12,859 bases of DNA from JAIVJN01 sp036732565 (GTDB lineage Bacteria; Acidobacteriota; Vicinamibacteria; Vicinamibacterales; UBA2999), in NCBI GenBank assembly GCA_036732565.1, contig DAINCF010000182.1, forward strand, positions 1 to 12,859. Reading direction: 5' to 3'. Below the pieces are notes generated by a model. It was not told the origin of the DNA and did no database searches. It saw only the letters and a program-made list of their open reading frames with translations. Shown here in pieces: positions 1 to 7,015 of this stretch. The position numbers and the translations under genes are program-made. Position 1 is the stretch's first letter, and each line of letters starts with the position of its first letter.

Positions 1-618
1 GCAAACAACGCCGCGCTGGCCGGCGCGTGGATCCCAGCGCTGGTGTTCGGTATCCCCGGTGACTCGATCACCGCCATCGTGCTCGGGATCATGATGATGA
101 AGAACCTGACCCCGGGGCCCGAGATCTTCGAGAAGCAGGCGGTGCTCGTGTACAGCCTGTACCTGATCTTCATCCTCGCCAACCTCGTCCTCATCCCCGC
201 CGGATGGCTGGCGATCCGCGCGGGCGGACAACTGGTGCGCGTGCCGAGGCGAACGCTGATGCCGATCATCGTGCTCTTCTGCGTGATCGGTTCGTACGCC
301 ATCAACGGCAGCTACTTCGACGTCGTCCTGATGCTGGCGATGGGGATGTTGGGGTTCGTGCTCGAGCGATCCCAGATCCCCGTCGGGCCCGTGGTGCTCG
401 GCATCATCCTCGGCAGTCCGCTCGAGGAACGCTTCATTCAGGCGATCACCGCCTCGCGCGGATCGCCGTTGGTCTTCGTGTCACGTCCGATCGCCGCCCT
501 CCTCGCCGTGACGGCGGCGGTCGTGTGGTTGATGCCGGCGGTGTCGGCCTTTCGTGCCCGGCGCCGGATGCTCGCGTCGGGACGGGAAGGCACCCGCGAG
601 CAAGCGTTGAGTCGTTGA
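1..618 (+). CDS. TctA-family tripartite tricarboxylate transporter permease, C-terminal part
   Basis: The frame is open from base 1, so the true start lies outside the window; 205 residues are visible and stop at TGA 616-618. The motif ALVFGIPGDSITAIVLG near visible residues 13-29 matches the conserved GIPG segment of TctA, the large integral-membrane subunit of tripartite tricarboxylate transporters. These import citrate-like or sugar-acid substrates together with a periplasmic TctC and a small TctB. About five hydrophobic segments follow, for example around residues 48-70, 85-125, 130-145 and 165-185, and the tail is basic (RARRRM). Full-length TctA is about 500 residues, so roughly the last 40 percent is seen. 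The last codons run into an octamer repeat (604-652), so the C-terminal residues QALSR are repeat-encoded. The substrate cannot be told from this part. Family call is strong. Confidence 0.85.
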   Translation, partial: ANNAALAGAWIPALVFGIPGDSITAIVLGIMMMKNLTPGPEIFEKQAVLVYSLYLIFILANLVLIPAGWLAIRAGGQLVRVPRRTLMPIIVLFCVIGSYAINGSYFDVVLMLAMGMLGFVLERSQIPVGPVVLGIILGSPLEERFIQAITASRGSPLVFVSRPIAALLAVTAAVVWLMPAVSAFRARRRMLASGREGTREQALSR

Positions 619-652
619 GTCGTTTGTGTCGTTCATTCGTTGATTCGTTGAA
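604..652. repeat. Degenerate octanucleotide tandem array (TCGTTGAN)
   Basis: Six tandem words, GCGTTGAG, TCGTTGAG, TCGTTTGTG, TCGTTCAT, TCGTTGAT and TCGTTGAA, follow with a period of 8 bp and one 9-bp unit. The array starts within the last five codons of the permease gene and fills most of the 58-bp gap before the receptor gene. The stop codon TGA of the permease is part of a word. It is single-orientation here, unlike the two inverted octamer arrays further right. Confidence 0.7.
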
Positions 653-676
653 GCCAACCGGATAAGGGGGCCCAGG

Positions 677-3600
677 ATGATCCTTCGGACGTTGGCGTGT
701 TTGGGATGTGTCGTTGTACTTGGACTCAGCACGGCCTGGGCGCAGCTAGCGTCACAGACGGCGCTCGTCGGCACCGTGACCGACAGCGGCGGTGGGGTCG
801 TCCCCGGCGCACAGGTCACCGCCGTCAACGTGGGAACCAAGGACACCTACGAGGCGAACACGAACGCGGATGGGTACTACAACATCCAGTTCGTGCGTAC
901 CGGGACCTACGTCATCACCGTCACGCTGGCCGGCTTTCAGACGGTCACCGTGAACGGGGTGCAGGTGACCACGAACCAGGTCGTGCGCACCAACGCCGTT
1001 CTCACCGTTGGCGGTCTCGCTGAGACCGTGACGGTCGAAGCCGCGGCGGCCATCCTCGCCACCGATAGCGCCACGGTGTCGGAAACCATCAGCGAGCGAG
1101 CCGTGGTCGACCTGCCGGTGGCCGGCCGGAACGTCTGGACGCTCGCCGCGACCACGCCCGGCGTGCTGGGTGGCTTGCAGTCCGACATCGGGATGAGCTT
1201 CCGCGGTGCCGGGCAGCGCGAAATCCAGAACAGCCTGTCGCTCGACGGCATCAACTCATCCGCCAACCTGCTGGCCGCGACCAGCATGCGTCCCATCGCC
1301 GACGCGGTGGAGGAGATCCAGATCCAGACCGGCAGCACGTCGGCCGAGTACGGCGCCTATCTCGGCGTGCACGTCAACGTCGTCACCAAGAGCGGCACCA
1401 ACACGCCGCATGGGTCGATTTTCGAGTTCTTTCAGGACGATGCGCTCGACGACCGCGGCTATTTCGAGAACCGCGCCAACCCGAAGAACCCGCGGCGGCG
1501 CAACCAGTTCGGTGCCGTGATGGACGGGCCGGTGATGCTTCCCAAGCTGTACGACGGGCGCAACCGCACCTTCTTTCTCGGCGCCTACGAGGGGGTTCGC
1601 GCCGACCGCGTGCTCAGCCCGCAGACCTCGGTGCCGACCGACCTGATGCGGCGCGGCAACTTCTCGGAGGTGAGCACGGCGATTCGAGATCCACGGACGG
1701 GACAGCCGTTCCCGGGCAACGTCATTCCCGAGTCGCGTCTGTCGCCAACGGCGCTGCGCCTGCTCCAGTACTATCCGTCGCCGACGAGGCCGGGCATCGC
1801 CTCGAACTTCCAGGGGCCGAGCCCGGACAAGGAGAACACCGACCAGCTGCTGATGCGCGTCGATCAGAACGTCAGCGACACCGTGCGCCTGTCGGTGCGC
1901 TACAACTGGCACGACAGCATCAACAACAACTACAACAACATGCCGTTGCCGGCCCAGCGTCTGAGCCAGCCGCGCGTGAACAAGAACACGCTGGTGTCGT
2001 ACACGCACACGCTGTCGCCGTCGCTGCACAACGATTTCCGCATCGGCTACCACCGCGTCGACTTCGACACGGTGAACGACTTCTCGCTCGAGGGTCTCGG
2101 CACGGCGGGCGCCGACCTGGGCATCCCAGGCTTCGACGGCGACGTGCGCTTCAGCAACCCGGGGCTTCCGACCATCGATCTGACGACTGCCTTCGCCACT
2201 ATCGGCTCGGGAGCGTCGAACTGGTTCCAGTTCGACACCACGTTCCAGGCGTCGAACGTGCTGGCCTACACGAAGGGCGCCCACAACCTGCGCGCCGGAT
2301 TCGACCTCCGTCGGCTGACAACGGGCCGGCGCGCGGCGAACGATCCGCGCGGGCGATTCAACTTCACCGGCGACCTCACCGGACATCCCGTGGCGGACTT
2401 CATGCTCGGCCTGCCGCGGACCGTCATTCCACCGACCGATCAGCTCCAGGGGCACGTCGGCGGATGGCGCAACGGCTTCTTCGTCAACGACACCTGGCAG
2501 GTCGGCAACAACCTGACGCTGAACCTCGGCCTGCGCTACGAGCTGAACACACCGGTGCAGACGTTCACGGGCCTCGCCTCGATGCTCGACGAGGATCTGC
2601 TGACGATCATCCCGAGCACGTTCCCGAGCGAGGGCTTCGAGTTCCACGAGCCGAACAACAAGGATTTCGCGCCCAGGCTCGGCGCCACCTATCGCCTGAA
2701 CGACAAGACCGTCGTGCGTGGAGGGTTCGGGATCTACTACAACCCGAACCAGATGAACTCGTTCACGTTCCTCACCAACAACCCGCCGCTGGCGGCGGTG
2801 TCGACCTTCAGCAACGACGTCGCCAACCCGACGCTGTCGCTCGAGAATCCGACCGGCGTCGCCGGCACGGCGCCCACACCCGACGTGATCTCGCCGACGC
2901 GCCACCTGCCCAACGCGCGTAAGGATCAGTGGAGCGTCGACCTGCAGCGCGAGCTCTGGCCGGGGACCGCGCTGGACATCCAGTATCTCGGTTCGAACAC
3001 CAAGAACCTCGATCGCAGCTTCTTCAACAACACCCCGCAGCCGGGACCGGGGGCGGTCGACCCGCGGCGACCGACGTCACGCTTCCGCACCCGCCGGATC
3101 ATCGCCAACGACCTCTACGCCGACTACGACGCGGTGAGCATCATCCTGCGCAAGCGCATGAGCTTCGGTCTCCAGACCGACGCTCACTACACGTGGTCGC
3201 GGACCCGAGACATCGCGACGCACTCCAACGGCGGCGGGCAAACGATGGACAACTACGATCCGGAGCGGGACTACGGCCCGGCCATCTGGGACGTGCCCCA
3301 TCGCTTCGTCGCGAGCTACATCTACGACATCCCGTTCCTGAAAGAGTCGTCGAACGCGATCCTGCGGCACGTCGTGGCCGGCTGGCAGGTGGGCGGCGTG
3401 ACGACCATCCAGAGCGGGATCCCGGTGAACGTGACGATCGGCCCGGATCGCGCGAACATCGGCATCTCGGGGCAGCAGCGGCCGAACCTGGTGGGCGACG
3501 TGCCGAAGCTCAATTGCCAGCAGGATCCCAACAGCCGCAATCTGATCAACTGCTTCGATGCATCGGCGTTTGCCATGCCTGCCGAGTTCACGTTCGGCGA

Positions 3601-3847
3601 CGCGCCGCGCAACGTCCTGCGAGGGCCCAAGTACGTCAGCACCGACCTGACACTCTCGAAGACGGTGCCGGTCGGCGCCGCGGCTCGGCTGCAGTTCCGC
3701 GTCGAGATCTTCAACGCGTTCAGCAACGTGAACTACGCCAACCCCAACAGCGTTTTCGGGTCGGCAACGTTCGGCGTCATCAACGCGACCAACCTGACGT
3801 TCCCGAACATGCGTCAGGTGCAACTGGGGGGGAAGCTGCTGTTCTAG
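677..3847 (+). CDS. Oar-like TonB-dependent receptor with N-terminal carboxypeptidase-regulatory domain
   Basis: A 1056-residue outer-membrane protein. Residues 1-23 form a signal peptide (charged MILR, hydrophobic core, end STAWAQ). Residues about 28-115 are a carboxypeptidase-regulatory-like beta-sandwich (TDSGGGVVPGAQVTAVN, then NADGYYNI and GTYVITVTLAGF). A plug-like domain with DLPVAGRNVWTLAATTPGV lies near 135-240, and the remainder reads as a beta-barrel with aromatic-rich alternating strands, ending in VQLGGKLLF with the terminal Phe expected for BAM insertion. This is the Oar/Cna-B-TBDR type abundant in Acidobacteriota, thought to import oligosaccharides or peptides by TonB energy. 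The purine-rich AAGGGGG at 664-670, 6 nt before ATG, supports the start. It converges on kdgK, and its stop is followed within about 15 bp by a repeat array. Substrate is unknown; a sugar-acid polymer would fit the neighbouring KDG genes but is only a guess. Confidence 0.93.
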   Translation: MILRTLACLGCVVVLGLSTAWAQLASQTALVGTVTDSGGGVVPGAQVTAVNVGTKDTYEANTNADGYYNIQFVRTGTYVITVTLAGFQTVTVNGVQVTTNQVVRTNAVLTVGGLAETVTVEAAAAILATDSATVSETISERAVVDLPVAGRNVWTLAATTPGVLGGLQSDIGMSFRGAGQREIQNSLSLDGINSSANLLAATSMRPIADAVEEIQIQTGSTSAEYGAYLGVHVNVVTKSGTNTPHGSIFEFFQDDALDDRGYFENRANPKNPRRRNQFGAVMDGPVMLPKLYDGRNRTFFLGAYEGVRADRVLSPQTSVPTDLMRRGNFSEVSTAIRDPRTGQPFPGNVIPESRLSPTALRLLQYYPSPTRPGIASNFQGPSPDKENTDQLLMRVDQNVSDTVRLSVRYNWHDSINNNYNNMPLPAQRLSQPRVNKNTLVSYTHTLSPSLHNDFRIGYHRVDFDTVNDFSLEGLGTAGADLGIPGFDGDVRFSNPGLPTIDLTTAFATIGSGASNWFQFDTTFQASNVLAYTKGAHNLRAGFDLRRLTTGRRAANDPRGRFNFTGDLTGHPVADFMLGLPRTVIPPTDQLQGHVGGWRNGFFVNDTWQVGNNLTLNLGLRYELNTPVQTFTGLASMLDEDLLTIIPSTFPSEGFEFHEPNNKDFAPRLGATYRLNDKTVVRGGFGIYYNPNQMNSFTFLTNNPPLAAVSTFSNDVANPTLSLENPTGVAGTAPTPDVISPTRHLPNARKDQWSVDLQRELWPGTALDIQYLGSNTKNLDRSFFNNTPQPGPGAVDPRRPTSRFRTRRIIANDLYADYDAVSIILRKRMSFGLQTDAHYTWSRTRDIATHSNGGGQTMDNYDPERDYGPAIWDVPHRFVASYIYDIPFLKESSNAILRHVVAGWQVGGVTTIQSGIPVNVTIGPDRANIGISGQQRPNLVGDVPKLNCQQDPNSRNLINCFDASAFAMPAEFTFGDAPRNVLRGPKYVSTDLTLSKTVPVGAAARLQFRVEIFNAFSNVNYANPNSVFGSATFGVINATNLTFPNMRQVQLGGKLLF

Positions 3848-3909
3848 ACCCGACGACGTCAGTTCCACACGAGGGTTCTCCACGGGGGTTCCACGCGGAG
3901 GTGCCTGAC

Positions 3910-4009
3910 NNNNNNNNNNNNNNNNNNNNNNNNNNNNNNNNNNNNNNNNNNNNNNNNNNNNNNNNNNNNNNNNNNNNNNNNNNNNNNNNNNNNNNNNNNN
4001 NNNNNNNNN
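3910..4009. other. Assembly gap (100 N)
   Basis: Exactly 100 N, a conventional scaffold filler rather than measured length. It begins right after the word end GTGCCTGAC (3901-3909) and resumes at the start of a 62-bp repeat unit (4010), so the missing sequence is almost certainly more copies of the same repeat that short reads could not resolve. Confidence 0.97.
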
Positions 4010-4133
4010 GAAGGTTCGGTTCACCACAGAGGTGCCTCACGAGGGTTCAGTGCCACACGGAGGTGCCTGACGAAGGTTCGGTTCACCACAGAGGTGCCTC
4101 ACGAGGGTTCAGTGCCACACGGAGGTTGCCGAC
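4010..4133. repeat. Two 62-bp higher-order repeat units (each 31 + 31 bp)
   Basis: Units 4010-4071 and 4072-4133 are identical except at the last bases (GGTGCCTGAC versus GGTTGCCGAC). Each splits into two related 31-bp halves, one carrying GGTTCGGTTCACCACAG and the other GGTTCAGTGCCACACGG, both ending GAGGTGCCT or nearly so. Near-identity of adjacent dimers indicates recent unequal duplication and explains the assembly break on the left side. Confidence 0.85.
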
Positions 4134-4246
4134 GCACGTTCGGTTCCAGGTGGAGGCTCCGTGCGAACGTCCATCGAAACCTTCGTACGGAACAGAACCC
4201 CCGTGAGGAAGCCACGTGCTGAACCGAACCTACGTGGGAAACCAGC

Positions 4247-4324
4247 GTGAGGAACCCTAGTGAGGAACCCTAGTGAGGAACCTCCGTGAGGAACCTCCGT
4301 GAGGAACCTCCGTGAGGAACCGCG
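4247..4324. repeat. 13-bp tandem repeat, six copies
   Basis: Consecutive units at 4247, 4260, 4273, 4286, 4299 and 4312. The first two read GTGAGGAACCCTA, the next three GTGAGGAACCTCC, and the last is GTGAGGAACCGCG. The array ends one base before the kdgK stop codon (TAA at 4328-4326 on the minus strand), so it is the first sequence transcribed after kdgK. Read in kdgK sense each unit gives CCTC-ACG-GAGG, a 4-bp stem with a 3-nt loop, repeated in tandem. Confidence 0.88.
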
Positions 4325-4325
4325 T

Positions 4326-5354
4326 TTATCGTAGGACGCGACCGCTTGCGTCGCCCTTCGCCAAGCGGTCGACCTCCGCCACTGAAACCCGGTTGAAGTC
4401 GCCGGGAATGGTGTGCTTGAGGGCGCTCGCGGCAACGGCGAACCGCAGCGCGGCCTCGGGCGACCGCCCGGTGACCAGACCGTAGATGAGACCGGCGGCG
4501 AAGCTGTCGCCTCCGCCGAGGCGATCGACGATGGCGATGTCGTAGTGCTGGCTGCGGTGGAACGCGCGTCCCGCGGCTTCGTAGAGCACCGCGCTCCAAC
4601 CGTTCTCGGACGCCGAGCGGCTCTCGCGCAGCGTGATGGCGACCTGGGCCACGCCGAACTCCTGGGTCAATCGCTCGGCCACCGCACGGTAGCTGTCGAG
4701 ATCGAGTGCGCCGGTCTTGACGTCCGTGTGCGGCACCTCGAGACCGAGGACCGATTGGATGTCCTCTTCGTTCGCGATCACGAGGTCGACCAACGCCATC
4801 AGCGGCCGCATGACGCGCTGGGCCTCCGCCTCGGACCACAGCTTTCGTCGAAAGTTCAAATCGACGCTGACTCGCGCGCCCGACGCCTTCGCCGCCTCGA
4901 GCGCCTCGCGGGTGCAGGCCGCGGCGGTCTCGCCGAGCGCCGGTGTAATGCCGGTGCAATGAAACCAGGCGGCGCCGGCGAACACCTCCGTCCACGGCAC
5001 TGAACCTGGGGCCATGTCGGCGATCGCGGATCGGGCTCGGTCGTAGATCACCTCCGACGGCCGTTGGCTCGCGCCAACTTCGGTGTAGTACACCCCGATC
5101 CGGTCGCCGCCACGACGGACGAACCGCGTGTCGACGCCTTCGGCACGCAGTGCGCGGACCGCGGCCGTGCCGATCTCGTGCGTCGGAAGGCACGTGACGT
5201 AGTAGCTGTCGAGCCCGAAGTTGGCCAGGCTCACGGCCACGTTGGCCTCACCCCCGCCGAACGTCGCCCTCAACATCGGCGACTGCAGGAACCGCTCGTG
5301 ACCGGGCGGCGACAGCCGCAGCATCAATTCGCCAAACGTAACGATCTTGGGCAT
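4326..5354 (-). CDS. kdgK: 2-keto-3-deoxygluconate kinase (PfkB family)
   Basis: A 342-residue cytoplasmic ribokinase/PfkB-fold sugar kinase that phosphorylates 2-keto-3-deoxy-D-gluconate with ATP to give KDPG. Visible marks: FGEL start, substrate motif TFGGGEANVAVSLANFG at residues 31-47, DLNFR at 165-169 (the family's D-N-Y/F-R that contacts the keto-acid), NEED at 195-198, the anion-hole and catalytic base motif GGGDSF with Asp283, and HTIPGDFN at 314-321, typical of the KdgK subgroup. ATG at 5354 begins MPKIVTFGEL, as in family members; no clear Shine-Dalgarno precedes it. It follows eda with an 18-nt gap, so the two are probably co-transcribed, and the joint context makes KDG rather than another sugar the likely substrate. 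The stop TAA abuts the intergenic repeat array, the start of the 3' untranslated region. Confidence 0.92.
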   Translation of the reverse strand: MPKIVTFGELMLRLSPPGHERFLQSPMLRATFGGGEANVAVSLANFGLDSYYVTCLPTHEIGTAAVRALRAEGVDTRFVRRGGDRIGVYYTEVGASQRPSEVIYDRARSAIADMAPGSVPWTEVFAGAAWFHCTGITPALGETAAACTREALEAAKASGARVSVDLNFRRKLWSEAEAQRVMRPLMALVDLVIANEEDIQSVLGLEVPHTDVKTGALDLDSYRAVAERLTQEFGVAQVAITLRESRSASENGWSAVLYEAAGRAFHRSQHYDIAIVDRLGGGDSFAAGLIYGLVTGRSPEAALRFAVAASALKHTIPGDFNRVSVAEVDRLAKGDASGRVLR

Positions 5355-5372
5355 GGCGTCAGGGGGCTACCG

Positions 5373-6038
5373 TCAGCGGGCGCGAGCGGCGCGGACGTTG
5401 TCGATGGCAAGTCGCGCCGCCGTTTCAATACGCCCGAAATCGTTGGCGGCGATCGCGGTCGTGTCGACGAGTGACGATCCCAGGGCCACGGCAACCGCAC
5501 CGGCCTGAATCCATTCGCCGGCGTTCTCGGGCGTCACACCACCGGTGGGGATCATCTTCAACTGCGGCAGCGGCGCACGCACGTCCTTCAGGAAACTGGG
5601 GCCGAGGCGTGTCGCCGGGAACACCTTGATGACATCGGCGCCGAGACGCCACGCATTGAACATCTCGGTCGGCGTGAAACAACCGGGCATGATCGGAACA
5701 TCGCGCTCGTGGCAGGCGCGGATGGTATCGGGCTCGAACACCGGAGCGACAATGAACTGGGCGCCGGCGTCGATGACCGCCGCCGCTGTCGCCGCGTCGC
5801 ACACCGTCCCCGCGCCAATCAGCACATCGTCTGCCAACGTCGCCGAGATCGACCGAATCGAGTCGACCGCCCCCGGCACCGTCATCGTGATCTCGAGCGC
5901 GCGTACGCCGCCAGCGATGAGCGCTCGGACGACGAGCGGTACCTTCGCCGCGTCCTGCATGCGAATGATGGCGACGACCCCGGATTCCTCGATCGCGCGC
6001 ACGACCGCGGATCGTCCGCGAATAGCAATAGTCCTCAT
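5373..6038 (-). CDS. eda: KDPG / KHG aldolase
   Basis: A 221-residue cytoplasmic class I aldolase that cleaves 2-keto-3-deoxy-6-phosphogluconate to pyruvate and glyceraldehyde-3-phosphate. Residues seen: IIR with Arg26, ALEITM with catalytic Glu49, GAGTV at 75-79, the Schiff-base lysine Lys138 in DVIKVFPAT, and the phosphate-binding PTGGV at 164-168. The frame is open further upstream to 6116, but that extension (FVFFVASWPFGF) is translated octamer repeat; ATG at 6038 gives the usual family N-terminus, MRTIAIRGRSAVVRAIEESG. It is the gene before kdgK in the same direction, with 18 nt between them, and the pair performs consecutive steps. A possible extended -10-like TGATAACAT lies about 11 nt upstream, suggesting a promoter between the inverted repeat and eda. 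Confidence 0.93.
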   Translation of the reverse strand: MRTIAIRGRSAVVRAIEESGVVAIIRMQDAAKVPLVVRALIAGGVRALEITMTVPGAVDSIRSISATLADDVLIGAGTVCDAATAAAVIDAGAQFIVAPVFEPDTIRACHERDVPIMPGCFTPTEMFNAWRLGADVIKVFPATRLGPSFLKDVRAPLPQLKMIPTGGVTPENAGEWIQAGAVAVALGSSLVDTTAIAANDFGRIETAARLAIDNVRAARAR

Positions 6039-6066
6039 TGCCGTCGATGTTATCAGGAACCCGAAT

Positions 6067-6238
6067 GGCCACGAAGCCACGAAGAACACGAAGAGGTTTG
6101 GCCACCAAGACACCAAGGCACCGAGTTCTTTCCGGAAGAATTCTTGGTGTCCTTCGTGGCTTGGTGGCTTGGTGGCTTGGTGGCTTGGTGGCCTATTTTT
6201 CTTTCGTGCTCTTCATGCTCTTCGTGCCTTCTTGGTGG
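6067..6238. repeat. Inverted octamer array (CCACGAAG / CTTGGTGG words), large imperfect hairpin
   Basis: The left arm carries CCACGAAG twice (6069-6084), then ACACGAAG, CCACCAAG (6102-6109), ACACCAAG (6110-6117) and GCACCGAG. The centre is TTCTTTCCGGAAGAA. The right arm carries CTTGGTGT (6143-6150), CCTTCGTGG, four exact CTTGGTGG copies (6160-6191), then CTTTCGTG, CTCTTCGTG and CTTGGTGG. ACACCAAG and CTTGGTGT are exact reverse complements, as are CCACCAAG/CTTGGTGG and CCACGAAG/CTTCGTGG, so a long foldback is possible. It fills the 200-bp space between the SDR stop and the eda start and contains no credible gene; peptides read through it are low-complexity (GGLVAWWLGG). Confidence 0.8.
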
Positions 6239-7015
6239 CTAGAACATCCGCGACTGACAGCCATCGACGACGACGGTGGTGCCGCTGATCCAGCTCGCAC
6301 GTGGCGAGGCGAGGAAGGTGACGAGGTTCCCGACTTCGTCCGCGGTGCCGAAGCGTCCGAAGGGCAGCTCGCGCTTGACGAACTCGGCCATGCCCTCAGG
6401 ATCGGCTTGCCGGCGTTTGTCCCAGGAGCCGCCGGGAAACAGAATCGAGCCGGGTGCGACGTTCACGACGCGGATGCCGTCTTTGGCGAGCTGCTGCGCC
6501 ATCGCCTTGCCCAGACTGATCTCTGCGGCCTTCACGGCGTTGTAGGTCATGCGGCCGCCGGCCTCGCGACCCCAGATCGAGGTGATCATCACGATGACCC
6601 CGCCACCGCGCTGGCGCATGAGCGGGACCGCCAGTCGGCTCATGCGGACGGCCGGCGCCAGCGTTTGATCGAAGGCCTCCTGCCACTCCACGTCCGACGT
6701 GCTTTCGATGTCGCCGCCGCGCGCGACGCCGACGTTGTTCACCAGCACATCGATGCCACCGAAGCGCTCGATCGCCGCAGCGGCGACGGCGGCCGCGCCC
6801 TCGTTCGTCGAAACGTCGGCGATCACCGACGTCACGCGCGCATCGGCAGCGGCGGCCGCTTCGATCTCACGCGTCGCCTCGGCGAGGCGCTCGGCGCCAC
6901 GCGCGCAGAGCACAAGGTGCGCGCCCTCGGCCGCGAGCGCACGGGCGGAGGCATACCCCAGGCCGCGGCTCGATCCCGTGACGACCGCCACCTTTCCGCG
7001 AAGGCCGAGATCCAT
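6239..7015 (-). CDS. Short-chain dehydrogenase/reductase (classical SDR)
   Basis: A 258-residue NAD(P)-dependent oxidoreductase with a Rossmann fold. Cofactor motif TGSSRGLG at 13-20, ADVS at 66-69, NNVG at 93-96, catalytic Ser146 (ITSIWG), Tyr158 and Lys162 in YNAVK, and a FabG-like C-terminus GTTVVVDGCQ. The Asn usually found in helix alpha-4 of classical SDRs falls in FDQTLAP, where Thr or Gln replaces it. The start ATG at 7015 directly follows the stop TAG of the DUF547 gene (7018-7016) with no spacer, which implies translational coupling. Exact substrate is not determinable; a sugar-acid or keto-acid dehydrogenase would fit the eda-kdgK genes 200 bp downstream, but 3-oxoacyl reductase-like members look the same at this level. 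Confidence 0.9.
   Translation of the reverse strand: MDLGLRGKVAVVTGSSRGLGYASARALAAEGAHLVLCARGAERLAEATREIEAAAAADARVTSVIADVSTNEGAAAVAAAAIERFGGIDVLVNNVGVARGGDIESTSDVEWQEAFDQTLAPAVRMSRLAVPLMRQRGGGVIVMITSIWGREAGGRMTYNAVKAAEISLGKAMAQQLAKDGIRVVNVAPGSILFPGGSWDKRRQADPEGMAEFVKRELPFGRFGTADEVGNLVTFLASPRASWISGTTVVVDGCQSRMF

Larger units (their letters stand above)
3860..4324. repeat. Convergent-intergenic repeat region of CACGGAGGTTC-type words with opposed arms
   Basis: The whole space between the receptor stop (3847) and the kdgK stop (4326) is repeat. The left arm (3860 to about 4133) carries words such as CACGAGGGTTC and CACGGAGGTGCCT on the plus strand. Two near-identical 62-bp units sit at 4010-4071 and 4072-4133, each made of two 31-bp variants. 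The right arm (about 4164-4324) carries the same word reversed, ending in GTGAGGAACCTCC-type 13-bp units at 4247-4324 whose reverse complement is GGAGGTTCCTCAC. The flip centre is near 4150, where ACGTTCG (4136-4142) pairs with CGAACGT (4164-4170). Each unit holds a small CCTC-ACG-GAGG dyad. The true length is unknown because a gap of N interrupts the left arm. Confidence 0.85.

Noticed and set aside
1256..2905. A 549-codon open frame on the minus strand opposite the TonB receptor gene
   Set aside because: It is antisense to a well-supported receptor gene, its translation is Arg/Val-rich with no domain resemblance, and it is explained by the high GC third-position bias of the real frame.
4010..4133. 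Resemblance to a CRISPR array (31-bp repeated units)
   Set aside because: Adjacent units are all repeat with no unique spacers, unit sequence drifts, and no cas genes are nearby.
2929..4206. A 425-codon plus-strand frame running from inside the receptor gene through the N gap
   Set aside because: It overlaps the receptor in another frame, crosses an unresolved gap and then repeats; there is no start signal or recognisable domain.
4109..4435. Open frames through the repeat with periodic peptide such as RFLTEVPHGGSS
   Set aside because: The peptide periodicity of 13 residues is the arithmetic result of a 13-bp repeat (39 bp = 3 units), appears in several frames, and runs into kdgK or its antisense.
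6039..6116. N-terminal extension of the KDPG aldolase frame
   Set aside because: The added residues are translated octamer repeat; the internal ATG at 6038 gives the normal family start.
5545..6288. Plus-strand frames of up to 334 codons over eda, the inverted repeat and the SDR
   Set aside because: They are antisense to two genes with intact catalytic residues and contain the low-complexity repeat peptide.
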